From: Chamaea fasciata
Taxonomy: Eukaryota > Chordata > Aves > Passeriformes > Sylviidae
Assembly (NCBI GenBank): GCA_029207755.1
Contig: JARCOQ010000008.1
Span: forward strand, 24,665,021-24,729,020
Reading direction: 5' to 3'
DNA: 64,000 nucleotides
In this document: in pieces, positions 26,537 through 41,969 of the stretch
Layout: each line of letters opens with the position of its first letter
How positions within the stretch are numbered: position 1 is the stretch's first letter
Notes under the pieces: model-generated
The model's input: only the letters and a program-made list of their open reading frames with translations
Databases searched by the model: none
What the model was told of the DNA's origin: nothing
Program-made: the position numbers and the translations under genes

Positions 26537-29500
26537 TTTGCTTTCTCCCTGGAGATTCAGCGTAGTTTGGCCATGAGTAAAAGGTACTGGGAGGTAGGAA
26601 TTGTCTCTGGCTCACTGTGAAGCACATCAGAGTAGGATGACAGGGGGTCTTTCCTCCTTCATCCCTATCCCTTCCCAGGGGTGCCAGAGGAACATGACCA
26701 AGGCCAGAGTTGGTAGCAGGGGCAGAAGGAGCTCTGTCCTGCCCTCTGTTCCTGCAGGGGGGACCTTTACTCCCCCTCAAAAGGAACACTTTTCCTTAAA
26801 ATCCAGGCAATTGGATCCAGCCACAGAATTGGCTCTCTGTCCCTCCCTCACTCCCCAGGGCTGTAGGTCCCAATGCTCCAGCCCCATGCTGCCTCGACGC
26901 ATGAAATTAACCTGCCTTCAGGCACCCCAGTTCAGTAGCTTTTCTCACTGAATTGGGGTGGTGGGAGTGAGCTCAGCAGAGCCCTGCAGGGAGGAGGGAG
27001 GCACTGGCAGGACCCTCTTGTTCCATCCTGCCCACAGCTGCTCCCCAAGGCAATCACACTGTAAACAGCAAGCTTTTGAGGAAATAAATGAATGGCCCAG
27101 AAATAAGTTCCCAGCATCATGTCTTCTTCCTTGTCAGGGTTAGGTGCCCAGAGGTCCACTGCATACCTTACCTGCACTGCCAGAGTTACACCTGTGGTTG
27201 CACATCAGCCTCTTGTACTTCCACCTCCCCTAAAAATTCATCAGCATGTTTCACACTTCCATGAGCACTTGTTCTCTGGAATCTGGTTGGCTCCCATGCA
27301 AGGGACTCAGGTACCCCACAAGCTCCCGTGGCTCTGATCCATACCCGTACCTCTGCTGCTCCACAGGTCACACTCAGAGGTAGGTCTGGACCTGCCTGAT
27401 GCCCGAGGCACCTCTCTCCATCCTCACATTGTTTTCCCCAGGTGCATCAGCACAGCCAGAGTTCAGATGTCAGCAGGAGGGTCAATTATAGGCCACTTTA
27501 TTTACATTCACCCTATCTGAAATGTTTTTAGAGCAGCCCTAAATGCATTATCTTTGAGCCTGATCCAGTAATTATGAATGCTTTGGAATGGTCCAGGCTA
27601 GTTTGTTTAGGTTTCTCCAGCACTGATTAGAGATTAGCAGAGTTAAAACCACCCATTAGCTCGAAGGCATAAAGCAATGGTGATTCTCATGCTAAGGGGC
27701 CAGGTGCTCAGTGCTTACCCATCTCCCAGGCACCACTGCTCTCCAGCAGGGGTGCAGGGCACAGAGGCAAGGTGTCACAAGTTTGTCTGGTCTGCAGTTG
27801 CCGTACATAGCAGAGGCTTGGGCACTTGGACACCCCAGCAGTCGCTCCTCACTCATCCCTAAGCTTCCCTCAAAGATGCCTTCATTAGTTGCAGGTGTTT
27901 AAAACAGTTTGAAACCAAGCAGCTGACCAGGAGGTAAGGAAAAAAAGGTTCAGTATTGACCTAGGCATTTCAGGCACAGTGGCTTGGCTTATGGGGATGA
28001 TAAAACAAAAGCAGAGAGGATTTATGTGGAGAATGTCCTTGATTTCTGCAGGTACCAGGGCTAATTGCTCTTGGAAGAGGACCTGGCAAGGAGAGGTAGC
28101 TGAGGGAGAGGAAGGAAGAGCCAAAGTATCAGTGCATCTTTGCAGAGATATTCCTACTTTAAACAAATCTCTGTTTGAAGTGGGCCTTGGGTGGCTAAAG
28201 GACCTAGTACTGTACCCAGCTTCTTTATTACAGTTTTTCAGTGGCAGTTCTCAGGATATCAGCAGAAGGTGACTTGTTTACAAAGATCCTAAATTCTCAG
28301 TGGCTTTACAGACAACACAAAATTCCAGCTGTAACTTAAAGGGAATGGGGACTAGTACTGTTTATTTTTGGTGACTAACAGCCCTTGCTTCTTACCCAAG
28401 GACCTCTTCTTTTGGCCTCAGAGACCCTCCCTCTGCAAATCACTCAACCATGATTTCCCTTCAGTAGCAGGAATGCTCCCAAAATCTTATGTGCCTGGGT
28501 GTAAGAACCACCACAGTCCATACACCTACTGAGTTTTCCAATATGATCCATGGTTTCCATGGGGATTTACATCCCAAGATAAAAGTAAGATTAAAAATCC
28601 CTTTGTTTCAGTGAGTCCAGATGCTAAAGGGTCCAGCTTCTTGGAGAGGGCTGGACTGCCTCCCAGTCCCTGGAACAGCAGAGGGACAGTATCCCCCTGA
28701 CAGATATGAGAACCCAAAGATCATTTTGACATTTGCATTAACAGGCTTCCCTCAGTGCCTGGTACCCCTTGAGCAGGGCAGTGGGATGAAGACATTTCAA
28801 AGCCACATAGATGCTTAAGAATTTTGTTAGCAGCATCAGTCAACATTTCCACTTGCTTTGTATTTGCTGTTGGAAAAGTAATAACAGCTTTGGAGAACCT
28901 ACTCAGGAGAGAAAACAGCCCTTTTCTAGGCACCATGCTGAGATACTGCTTTGAGTAACAACATTGCATGCAGGAATGGAGTGGAAAGAGGCTGCAGCCC
29001 CAGGGAGAGCAGGGATTGCTTACATGAGTCCACAGAAAGTGCTTGGATGGAACAGGATGAAGGAAAGTGCAGTGTGACTATGTATTAAGAAAGGACTCCA
29101 GCTGCCGGTCTCTAGCTGCCTATGTCAAAGCCTCCTCGGGGAAGTAACTTTATTCATCTCATGGGACAAATAAAACAAGTACTGGAAGAAACACAGGGAA
29201 CAGTCGTGTTTTGGCTGGGGCAAGACAGGCCATTCAGATCTTGACTCAGAGCACAGAGCTCTCCTAGGGCAAGAGAAGTGTTTGGAGGTACACTGACATT
29301 TATGTCTAGCACAAAGAAAACCCCAGCACTAAAAGTCCCCTGGATGCTAAAGAACAGGAGCTACTCCAGGACTAGGGAGCACACAGGACTGCAGTGCCTT
29401 TAACCCCCTACCAAATTCTTAAACAAGAGTTTCTCTAGTCCCATTTCCCTGGCCCTGGGTCTGCACCTCTCCTGGTCTGACTCATATCTGGATATGTGGC

Positions 29501-30373
29501 CAAGGCAGAGGAAGATGGAGCCAAGAGCTGAAGGGACAGAGCATCCTGCCAGGAACAGGTCCTCATCCTACAGCTCCCCAGGACCTAGATAAGCTCTATC
29601 CCACCTTTCACCCTGCTCATTAGGAGAGACCACTTGTAGGGGACCTTGGGGCAACACCAACTCTGCCCTTCTGCCTGCAGACAGAACCCCTTGCCCTCTT
29701 CAGCAACAGCATAGGAGAAAGACTGAGGAACCAGCTCTGCATAAAAATGTCCAGGGGCCAGCAGAAAAGCACAGGGCCTCAACTCACAGTATTTAATCAT
29801 ATGCTTTAAAGCACACTACCTGTCAAGACAGGTGTGGGAGGGGATGATCTGGATGATCTCATCCCAGGGTAGCACAGTGAGCCCTCCTGCACTGGTGCAG
29901 CCCTGCTGAAACAGCCAGGCAGCCTGAGACACTCCTACAGCAGTGAGTCTTTCCATTTTTCAGTATGTTTATATGTACCAGCCTATGAACACAAGCACTG
30001 ATGTGCAGCCCACAAGCAAGACCCCTTCTGCTGCATTCTCTCCAAGCATCACTGCTGTTTTCTGGCTTGCTTCTCTGGACCCTCGCTGTGACAGAGGAAG
30101 AGCTGGACTAACAAACTCTTCACTTTCTTGCTGATGTGGACACCCTGCCAAAGAAAAGGCATGACTAAAGTAAGAAGGTTGGGCCACCACTGCCCAAGGC
30201 TGTATATTCCTTCCATCCCAGGAAAAAGGCCCCTGGTGGCCCCACAAACTAATACCTCCAGGAATCCCCCACCTAAAGTGGGTGTGCAGAGCAGAGCATT
30301 CAGCTAGAGACTTACAGGGTTTCCCTTCAGAGTTGGAAAAGGTTGCTCAGCATCTGTTCTGATCCAGTTTTGA

Positions 30374-30405
30374 GTACCTCCAGGGTACCTCCAGTACCTC
30401 CAGGG
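30374..30405. repeat. Short tandem repeat, unit tacctccag(gg)
   Basis: Three consecutive copies of tacctccag, with or without gg, lie in a row. It is a local slippage-type repeat with no other feature attached. Confidence 0.8.
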
Positions 30406-33400
30406 ATGGAGATCCACAGCCACTCTGGGGTAAACCACTCGCCCTCTGAAATTATTTTCTTTTTATTGAGACAGAACTTCCCTCACAGCAACTTGTCCCT
30501 GTTGTTTCTTGTCCATTTGTGGTGTCTCTCTAAGCAGCTCCATCCTCTCTGAACCCTCCCTTTGGAGAATCAAATACAGCAATTGACTCTTGCCCCCTCT
30601 TCTCCACGTTGAACAAACAGCCCACAGCCTCTCTTCATCACTTGCCATCACATGCTAGTAATTAACCAGACCTTTTATTAAAGATTCTTGTATCTCACTC
30701 AGCAGTAGAGCATGATTTTAGGTTTATAGCTCTGTGTCTATTTCCAAGAATATTTTACTGGCCTGATGTACAAAGATGCTTAAACCTTAAAATGAAGTCA
30801 TCTCCGCTGCAGAGCACAGCTTGCTAATTAACCCTTCACAAAATCATTACAGCTAAAATTCAAGGCATGAGCACCAGTGTAGCTCAAGGGAAGGCAGGGG
30901 GCTTTTAGGAAGATAGCAGGAGGGATCCAGATCACGGGTTTGCCTGGACATCAGAGCTGCATGAGCCAAGCTCTATCATGTTGCTTTGAAAGCAAGCAGA
31001 CATTAAAGCTGAGGACGCTCCCACTCAAATAAACTATATTTGGATTTTAAGCACAGCGCCACTCTGTAAAGCAGCTCTATAAAAATGTCATTGTGGGACA
31101 TCCTGTTTATTGTCTCTCACAGATTCCAGATGAAACCCACCCCACCAGAGAGAGCTGTTTTCTAATGAGCCTTCTGCAAGCACAGGTTCTCCTCCCTCAC
31201 CCAAAAGCTCTGAAACAGAGGGTCCAAATCTACCTCCCCCCAAGCCCTATGCAATACCCTGGCTCTTGGGATATTTGTGGAATCAGAACCTGATCCATTT
31301 TCTGGATCCATGCTGGATCCATCCTTCTAGAGCATCCAGATGTCCCTCCTGTCACTCTGTGCCAGTGGACACTGCTGGTGTGGCTGCAGGGTGGAACAGG
31401 GAGCAGTCAGGAGCAAACACACCCTTGTCTAATGCAATAAACCAGTTACTCACTCTTTTACCTACCAGAACAGCTGTGAGCTGGAGTAAAGCCTACTTAC
31501 CTTTGTTACTGGGATTTCCCAGAAGAACCTAACAAAATAAGGAGCCTATGCACTACAAGCATTCAAAGAGAAATGAGTATATGATTTCCTTCAGCATTTT
31601 TAACTCTCCCAGCAAGTACAGCCCAGTGCTGACCTTTTACAGGAAGCAAAGGCACAGCAACTGGGGTTGGTTTCCCGCAGTGTCTTTTGAGAGTTGAACC
31701 ACATTTTAATTCCCTTTGATGACAAACTAACTTGTGCTGACAACAAAGAGAGAGCATCCCAAAATAAAGGACAGGAATATCTGCTTCTCTTCAAACTTGC
31801 CTTGTTTATTTTTTACTTCTCTGATTAAATCTTAAATGCTATTCTCAGCCAGGTGTAAGGGTGAACAGTGAACATTCCCAGAAAGAAGGAGACTTGATTA
31901 GGAAGATTTTGTCCTGCAGCACATGGGACTGAGAAGCTGCCAGCTGGAACAGTAACAGGTAACAATGTGAATTTCTGGATGTACTGTAGGTGCAAAGAAG
32001 CAGCAGGAGCCATTTGAGTAATGTTTGCGCACATGTTGGACAGAACTGCTCCTTGCTTTTAGTGGGCTGGAGAAACAACCGCTTCTCTGGGGAATCAGCT
32101 TTCAAGACCCCAGGGCCTGTGATCCAAAACAGACCCAAAAAAGAGGAAGATCTTCCAAAACTGCAGGAAATAAACGCAGGAAACAAAAAACATTAAAAAA
32201 TTACTTCCTGTATCTAGTCAGACTGAAAAATAGCTAGAAGTTTTGAATAGAAGATCATGCCAGTAGCAATCAGGACACGAGTGTAGAAAAAAAAAAAGAA
32301 AATATGGTGTTACTGGCCAGGAGAAATGGAAAGATGCAGGCAGGTGAAGAGGGGAAAAAAAGGGTTGGATAATGTGATCTTGTCTGCTGAGAGCCCAAAA
32401 CAATCCTAAAAGATCTTCCCTGAGCAGTGATCATTGCAGGGGGGATTACAGGGACAGGATCGCTATCTTAGCTCGCTTGCCCTCTGCCGGATGCCAGGAG
32501 CTCCTGGGTAGAGTCAACTCTTTACAGTCCAGTGCTGCGTTTCTGCAGGGCTGCATGCACTGGGAATGCAAGGAGAGTGGGCAGGAAAAATCTGAACACA
32601 GAACTATAAACTGCAATGGATACAGAAAGTCAGAAAGTGATGGCTAAAAAAAAAGAAATTAAAAAAAAACCAAACAAACAAAAAACCAACCAAAACCACC
32701 AAAAAACCCACAAGCCTCTTGCCACTTGTGTTTCTTTGAATTGCCCAATGTCTCAATAGTTCAGGTTCTCATGATTTGTGCATCTGTCTCCATGACGGAC
32801 ATTACCACTGCTTCCTAGTGCTGCATCAATATGCCTAGAAGAGGGTGTCAGGAGGATACTGCCATCCTTCTGTGCAAGCAGGACTACCCTGCCTCATGGA
32901 GAGGAGGTGGGGGCACAGCTGGTGTTACAAAAAGATGTCCAGCTTTCAAACTCCTCCAGCCACTGAGCCAATACGGAAACAACCTCAGCCCAATGGCTTT
33001 CGTGGGCCAGCCTGACCCAGCAGAGCATAAACACAAGAGATCTCCTAGGATATAGCTTTTGCATCTCTTAATTTCACGGGACAGGTCAGGGCAGGTAGCT
33101 GCATGTAAGCCAGCCAGGATTCCTGTATACCCTCACCACCAGCAGCCTGCACATGAACTCCCACAAGGTTTAAGTCATGGTCTGTGGGAAAATGTCAGCC
33201 TGTCTACACAAACTATTTACATCAAAAAAATCAACGCCAGTGATAAGCACCTGGAGAGGTTTGATAGCAGACTCAGCATGATCCACATGCCACTGAGATA
33301 TTGCCTGCATCCTCCCAGGCAGGTAGAGTCTTTTTTAGGACACCTTGAAGATCCCCCACTGCTAGGAATTCACTGGAAAACCCACTCTGGTGTGGCAGAA

Positions 33401-36400
33401 ACGGGACTCAACCACATAGCTTCATATATTCAACACTGCTGGTTGTAAAATCACCATGTTGCCCTCTATATCCACTTCTCTCCCACAAAAGCAAGTAGAT
33501 GCTTCCACTCCAGCATGACAGTAACCTCTCACATGAGGACAAGGGGTGTCACTTCATGAGTATTGACATTGTGCCAGTAAACACAGCAATTACTCAAAGA
33601 AGGGCAAAAGCACAGTGAGCAGTATGAAGTGTTCGGTAAACCAGTTCACCACATTGGTCTGAACTGGGAAGAACTGTGAGAGATCAGCCTGCCAAATCCT
33701 CCACTGGAGTCCTTCCAAATTACCCAAGCCAGCCAGGAGAGCACTGGCTGGGAAGCTGATGGGATGGGGGTTTGCAGGCAGCTGGACTTCCCTCTGTCTA
33801 GACTGACTTGGGGGTGGGGGCAGTTGTGACTCACCCACACACCTGGCAGCATGGCAGTGGCCTCCACTCTGCCCAGCAGCTGGGGTGGAGGAAGTTGTGT
33901 GTGATCCCAAGCAGAGCCACTCTGGAGCTGGGCCTGGGTGCTGCAGTGCTCTGGCTGCGGACCAGGCAGTCTGGCTGCAACTCCACAGCTGAAGCACACA
34001 AACCTGTCCTGTCACTGCCTCAGTCCATGTCCTGTTCTGTGCCTAACTCATGGGATCACAGGGGACATGACTCTTCTAACCTGAGCTTGTCCTCGGACAG
34101 GGACTCTTCTGCTAGCCTCATTACTCACACAGCCACGCATGTCCCACATAAAGTCTGGAGCTTAGCAGCCAAGATCCAAGCTCACATGCTCTGGGTTATC
34201 AGAGACACTGCTCCAAGACACCCAGAGCCCTTTGGCAGGTCCCTTGAACATGAGCAGGTCAGAGTTTTGGGTGTCTGCTTTCAAACCCATTCTGGAACTG
34301 GCAGCATTGATGTCACAGTCAGCTTGTGGCTGTCACAGCCAAGTGTGAGCCCAGGAAGAATTCACACTGGGACAGTAAAGCCACCATCCTCTGGGATGAC
34401 AGTAAACTGTCTCCAGAAGAGAGCAGTTGTGCTGATGTAACTGCACTGGGGACTCCAGTAAGTTTAGCTAAAGTCACTCCCATGTCACATCACCTCCCAC
34501 CCCTGACCCACATAGCTCTGTGGGTACAAGTCTGCACCAGTGCTCTGGCCAGAAAAATTAGACATAACAAATATATTTTTAAAGAAGGGGAGGGGGGAAC
34601 ATTTTTCAGGCCCAGGGGGCAGAGGGTGTTGGCCTGAACTGCAAGAGAAAGTTCAAGGTCAAATCCTCCTGCATGCAAACCAGCTCCTCCAGCAATGCTT
34701 TGCAGCACTTTCAAGTATCAACCCCTATTCTAACATCATCCATACTAGCACCTCTCTGCTTTAGGCACACTCTTACTTCTGAAAATTGTCAGACTGTAAA
34801 TCAGTTCTGCTCCTAGCTGGTAAAGTCCTCCAGATATGGACAATGTCCAGATAATACCCGAAAACCACGTCACAGAAAGCCAGGTGATGCTGCCCTTATC
34901 ACACCAAGATGCAGGTGCATCAGTCCATGCTTCTCATTCAGGATGGAAATGGAAGGCTTGGCTTTCATAGTTCTTGTTGTCACACCTCTTCCAACACTGG
35001 GACAGACAGGTGGACAAGCAGCTCATAATTGAAAGACCCTGGACTCTCAAGGGACACCAGTCCAAAACCCCTTTCCCAACACAGATTGCCCAAAGCCTTA
35101 ATATATGTAATAAATGTCCCAGCGAACCAAAGGGCTACTTTGTGGATTGACCTTCAGTCAGATGAGCTAAAACCACAATGAAGTCCTGTCTTGGGCCTCA
35201 CTGCCAACAGATGAAGTTTTATGAGCTGGTTTTCTTGGGATTTTTTGGGTATTTTTTAAGTATTCTACTCTTCTCATTGGAAGAGGCAAGTGGTTGACTG
35301 TAGGGAAGGAAGTGATGAAGGCCATCCCACTCACAATGTTTGTTGATCTCACCCATCTCTCCCAGCCTCTGCCACGGCAGAAACTCCACAGGTTGGGTTT
35401 GCAAAACAAAGTTATCTCTTCAAATATGCTGACAACTCAGCAATTTGGTGAGCAGTACTTCCTGCAATGAAACCTCCTCTTGTAAGTACGCTTCCTCCCC
35501 TGAAGATATGTCCTTGTGTACTGCAGATTAAACTCTGTTCCATGGGCATGGTATTCCTTCATTTTTATTATAGCAAATTATTTTCAGGAAAAGTACTGTA
35601 TAAGGAAATTAACTGTGCTACAGATGCTAAAAAATGCATCTTGTATGGCTCAAAGTGATAGGCATGGTCATTTTTCTACTTTACCCATTTTTAGTTCCTT
35701 GCCACCCTTAAAAATGATTGAAGACGTTATATAGAGGTGTGGCAATTTTGCCTTGAGGTCTTTACCTGTTCTTTAATTCAGTTAAATCCTCCGCAGAATA
35801 TTTTTCCAGTATTCATGACTTCAAAGCACTCTTGTTAAATGCATTCTCTATAGTGTTCCTCACCGCATAGGTGTCCCATGGACTTCACAAAGATTTTGGG
35901 GAACACTTGGCAGCCCCTCCACAGGGTTTAGCAGAGCCCCACAGCTGGAGGGGTAGTTCTGGCCATCTCACAGGAAAAAGCAATCAGCACAGCAGTGTGC
36001 CAAAGACTCATGCTTCAGTTCCAAGAGAGAAAATCCCATAGCAGAAACTGTGCCACAAACATCTGTGCTCTTGCCTTGGACAGGTGAAATGGGCTTCTAA
36101 TTGACCTCTCCCTGAAAACGGTGCAGAGGCAGCAGTCCTGAGGATTGTGCAGTACAGATGGAGCAGTGGTTGCGTTCCCCAAAGTGCTCCCATTCAGGTA
36201 GTCCTGCTCCTATGTGTTCACCAGTTGGGCTTGCCATGGGCCACCTTCAGGCCTCCCAGATCAGCCAGGATGACCCTATCTCCACTGAGATCTGCCAATC
36301 CAGGTCTCTCTTTGAAGGAGATCTGATGGGCTAAGCCATTTGTCCTCCATGCTGCCCACAGAGACTCATCTGGGGCTGTCTGGAGCACAGGGAACAGATC

Positions 36401-39400
36401 CTTCCTGTGATGGCTCACCTTGTCCTGCAGACACAGATCTCCTTTTTCTGGGGCCTGGTGATTAGAGAACTGCTCCCAGTGCCAGCTTCTCCTCTGTTTC
36501 CTGGCTGTATGCTGGGACACGCTGGCTTCATGTTCAGATTTTTCAAATATTTTGCATTGTGGTTTTCCACGCAGTGCTCAAGATATTTTGCAAAAGGCAC
36601 CTTATAAATTGACTCAATAAATACACATAAAACACCACGTTTAATCCTTCCTTTCACATTCTTCTTTTCATTATTAAAATGTCCCAAACCTACTGATTCC
36701 CTCCCCACCCTGTGTTTAGGCCAGTCCAGTCCAATTTAAAATACTTTTGGCTTCTACAGGAAGGCTGGAAAATGACTATTTTGTTTCAAGAAAGCTTGTT
36801 TTGGACTCACATCAGGACTTGTTAATGGTCAAAGCAAAGAATGGCTGTTCCGACTCTCACATCAGGTGCACAAAATAATCACAGCATTGGTGGTGTTTTC
36901 ATGCCAAGGGACATGCCAGTGCCATGCAGCAAGGTGTCTACTCAGCAGCCCTTCCTCTTTCGGGCATTCTGAATGGGAAACCATACATACAAAAGAAGAA
37001 AAAATTCTGACAGATGGAGAAGCTAAAGGACACACAGACATAAGGTGAGCAGTGTGGGTACAGCCTTGGGGACAGTCAAGGCCTGCCACACTTTTGGAAT
37101 GGTCAAAAAGGTGCCTGACTGCAGTGCATGAGTCCTAAAAAGTGGGTTCAGCCACTCCAAAAAGCCAGTCAGATGGGCACTCGTTTGGAATTGACTTTAG
37201 AGGAAGATCCATTAAACCTGCTTTTGTTTCCTCCTTTCTGTGATGTTTGCACTTTATCCAGCACCAGGGATGTTCAGCCATCCAACTCTCTGCTTTCATC
37301 AGCCTCCAGGTCCCATTTTCTCCTTGCAACCCAGTTCTGCTCAGCACCAAGGGACCATTTCCAGGTTCTCCATGCATTAAAAAAGGAATGGGCCGAGGAA
37401 GCAAGAAGTGAAGGTCAGATTGTGATGATGGCATTTTATCCAGCACTGGCCTGTGCTCTGCACATCAGACGGTTCCTTTAGCAGCTGAGAGGTGGAGAGC
37501 TAAATATCAGAAGAACATTTTGTATATCGTGGGTAGTACCTGAGCATTCACAATTTCCCCTGTCACCCGGGGACAGAATCTTATCTGAAAATACACAAAC
37601 TAAGCTTTTCTATCTGCAGCACAGCCACAGGGCACAGTGGGAGACACACCACTCAAAGGGGCAGGAGGGCACCCTCACCTGACAAGGGGCAAGTCCCAAG
37701 GGATGACACCCATGCTCTTTACAAGGCACAAAACTGCAAATCAGGTCTCATCAGACAAGAGGTCAGAACAGTTGAGAGACCACAGTAACCCAGATTTTGT
37801 CCTGGAGTCCTAACCCTGTGGTTTAACTTTCTTAAGAGATTTCTCTAAGGATCACAATGTTCTGGACAAAAGACCTTTGGGACCTCTTGGGTAAATGTGG
37901 GCATTTTTTGTATTCATTACCAGCCTCTGGCTGCATTAATACCTTAGCTATTTCATCACAGGCCTCTCATGCCTGTTAATATGTCTTTTGGACTCATTTC
38001 AGCCCACAAGCCTTCCAGTTCCACAGTTCTGCTGTACAGCCTTGCCCTTTTTCAGAAGACGCTGAGCGCTGTGGTCTGGAGGTTAAGGCACTGGAGACTT
38101 GTGCATGGGATAGCTGGCCTCCATGTCTGGCTTGCTACAGCCTTTTACCCTTTCCATCCCTCTGAGCCCAATGGAGGAATTGTGGTGGAAGCAGGGGGCT
38201 TGGCCTGTGGTGTTTGCAAAAGTGGGAATGACTGTGCATGAGCGCATCCATCTGCATCCAGTGTTCTCACCTCTTCACGGATAACCCCAAAACGCCATGG
38301 TAGCAGTGAGGACAGGCAGAACACTGCCTCGGCCAGCCACATCCAGTACTTGTAGAGCTTTAGTGCAAGGCCTGGATGACAGAGAGATCAGGATGTTTTG
38401 TTTGATAAATGAAGGGATGGACTCATCTTTTGACACAACTTGATTTAAAGATGGTCACAGGCCCAAATGGAGCTTTGTCCTCAACATCTAAAAGAGGAAA
38501 GTCCTTTTCAAAGTATTTTTCTGGACTTTTCTTTGCAGAAATATCTTGGTGCAGGGGTCAGGAAGAGCCTGTGTGTAGAGCCAGACATAGCAAACTCAAA
38601 TCCATGCACTTAATGAAAGCCTTGAGGAGTGGGCGTGATGATGACCTTCAGTGCCTTCTGCGGGAGGAAGATGCACGGAGCGGCCAAGAACCTGCTCCCT
38701 GTCCAGAACAGTCCCTGCTTCATGAGCTCCTGGTGGTTTCCTTGTCCATCTTCCAGGACAGATGGAGATGATGCATGGAGGTTTTGTTCCTCTTCAAAGC
38801 TTTTTAACAGTATTTTAATGAACAATTAGCCCAGCTGTTCAAGAAGAAATGTTGTTAAAATGTTGCTTTTTGCTGCTAAAAATTGTGATTGTCCTTGACC
38901 TCTTTTTAACACGTTTCTCAAGATTAAGATGAAGAAATAAAACCTACAAGGTTTTCAGCAAAGGTTTTATGGGCAAAGGCCCATAAATTGGATTTAAAAG
39001 AAAATAACCTCAGAATTGGATTATTTGGTCAGTTTCCCATGAAAAATCTGCAGGAAATGTCCTCAGGGAGAGATGTACCCTGTTGAAATGCTTAGTTTCA
39101 CAAAAAGGACTGGTTTTCATAATAGGAAAACAATTTATGTAAGAAAATAAAAAGCATGTCTGATGAGAGTGTTCATATGGGTTTGGTTCAGTAGGAGCTA
39201 CTGGATCTGGTGTTCTTACATTCTTACCCTGTCACACCCTTTCTGAAACTGTCAGTAAAGGATCTTGAATCCTATAACCAGGTAACTAAACAAGATTGGC
39301 ATGTCTTTGCTCTTTCCATTATAGGCATGGATTCGTTGTTGTTCTTGAAAGCCTTAATTTGCAGTATTCAACAATTTAACAATTGCCCCGTGCCTTCTGC

Positions 39401-41969
39401 TCATTAATTACATCAATGAAAGAAATGTATTTGATTTGATGTAGATTATATCCATCTACGTCAAAAAACAACATGAGTGACACTTTTTAACATGAACAAT
39501 ACATTCAGCAATAAGAGAAATGTCACAGTCCTTTCCAGGATGGCAATAAACTGATAGATCTTGGAGTTTTTATAGCAGAGATAAGGTAAATTAATTCAGA
39601 TTGTTCCTCCCAGTGCCAAGTCTGAAGCTGATGCCTTGCTAAATCTACTATAGAAGTGCAAATTGGTGAGGAAAAGCAATGAAAGATATGAACCTGTCAC
39701 TTGTTTTCCTGTTGCTCCAGACAGAATTTCAAACCACCAGCAAAACAGCTGCCTCTGTGGCACACATCCTACCCATAGAGAAATCCTGGAATGAAGTCTT
39801 CCAACAAGGTCTGCTCCAGCACTCCTTTTTTCCTCAGCTTCCACCAAGGGAACAAGTACAGGTCTCTCTTGAGAGTGAGCCGCAGGTGATGACTTCAAGG
39901 ACCTTACCTATGGGTAGTAGCACAAGGAGGGAGGAACTGGAAAGGATATGAAGGTGCTGGAGGCCCAATGAAACCTCTCACAAGACCAGAGGTGCAGATA
40001 AACTGACTTACTGCTAGCGAAAATGTACAGTACTCCTCCTGCCCTCACTTTTCAGGAAAGGACCTGAGCATTAGGCAGACAATGTGTGCTTCAAGAAAAC
40101 CATCTGACCATGCTTTTACCTATCAGCAAGCTCACAAGATACCCCTATCTGCTTGCCTATCTTCCTATAATGTTGTGCAGGTCCAATCACAGCAAATAGT
40201 TTCACAGTGGTGGCCCTAGAAACTTAATCCATTTTTGCCTAGAGAAGTCATCCAGCTGAGCCAGAAGAAGTTTCAGTGCAGCCTGGAACAGAGAAAGAGG
40301 AACCTGTCTTTTACCAATGCCCTCTGCAGACACATTTGTTGGGCTGAGTTTTGAAGCTGAGGCTGAAGTACATGGGAAAGAAAATGACTGAGGACAGAAG
40401 GTGGAGGGGGAGGAGAGATTCCTTATGAGATCTACTCTTGCAGTCCTGAAAAATTCTAGCTCTGGAACTATTCAGAAGACTGGATGACCAGTGTCCTCTC
40501 CATCTTACCTGAGCCACTGCTCAGCCAACTGTGGTAGACCACTTCAGACGACCAAGACAACCAGTCCATTAAAAAGAAATGGTCATCTGCATTTTGGTGA
40601 GGGACTCTGATTCAGCACCAGGCTCCTGAGCAATGCAGCTTGCTGTCCAGGTATTACTCTCCCTCTGCCTTACCCATAAGCTCAGAAACCAGCCAGAAGA
40701 GACCAGAACAATCACTCAATCTGAACTCTTGCACAAAACAGACCACAGAGCCCGCCCCAGTAATTTCTGCATGAATACACTGCAGTCCTCTGGAGCCACT
40801 CGGAATACAGGGATGGAAACAATAGCTTTGAAAGAACAAATCAAACTTATAAAACAAAACAAAAAAGCGGGGGGGGTGGGAGCAATAAAAGTCACGATGA
40901 GTCAAGGAGGTAATTATGTGTGATAGCAGGGTTCTTTTGGCTGGGGACCAGCAAGAGACACTGTCTGCATCCAACCCCTGGGATGAGCATGACAGAGCAG
41001 TTTGTGCAGCAGAGAATTAAGTCTCCAGACAGGAGAAAGGCAGCCATCCGAGACTGGGCCAGGCCTAACTCAGACACGCACAAGTCATTAAGCTAATGTC
41101 TCTTAGCTAATTGCACACACAGAGACATATCCTGCAAGGAAAACAGCCTGAGAAACAGCCTCACGGAATGGGCATTAAACAAACGCATTAAGCAGGGGAA
41201 CAGTAATCCTTCCTCGCTGCCAGCAGGGTGTGAGGCATTTCTCATCCACAGGACCACAGCCATTCAGTCATGCTCAGCCCACAGGAATCCCACAGAAGCA
41301 AGAAACTGCAAGAAGCTACAAGCCCCCATCACTGCTTTGTGTACAAAGGCTCAGGGCAAAGAGGAAGAGATGTGGCTGATGATACATGTGTGCTGTTAAA
41401 CACACCTCCCTGGAAGGGACTGTGAGCCCCAGGTTTAGATTTATTAATGAAGTCATGAAATGTGAGCAGCAGAAGGAGGCCAAGACTTCTGGGTATTTGC
41501 AGCTCTGCCTGAGTGTGCTCAGTGATTCAACCCAGAATTACTGGGCTTCTTAGAAAAGGCCCATGAGTCATCCACACCACTGCCTCCTTCCCTCTCCAGA
41601 AAACCCCCAAACCAAGAGGGTGAACATGGGAAGACAACAGTTTTCTTAACGGAACCAGTTGGCCTCCCAGATTCCGCCATCTTCTCTCATGCCAGTATCT
41701 GTAAGCCTCAATATCCTCCAAGCAGAAGTGGAGGATGCATAGCCTGATTACCTCAGATGTCAGTGCTTGAGAGTTAAGAGCTGATGGTTTTTGAAGTCAA
41801 AACCAGAAGACACATCAGGAGGACACTGCTTTCCCTCCTTCAAACACTGACAGCTGTCCCCAAATGCTTCCCTAATCTCCAACTTGGGAACCTCCAGAAG
41901 TGACATTACTGTCGCTTTTATTACTCACTTCATCAAAGTGTGGCCATCCTTATTGCAGGGAAATTGTTC

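Noticed and set aside
33808..34440. Plus-strand frame of about 210 codons
   Set aside because: No domain, signal or family resemblance and no splice context. Such a run is not surprising in moderately GC-rich intergenic DNA.
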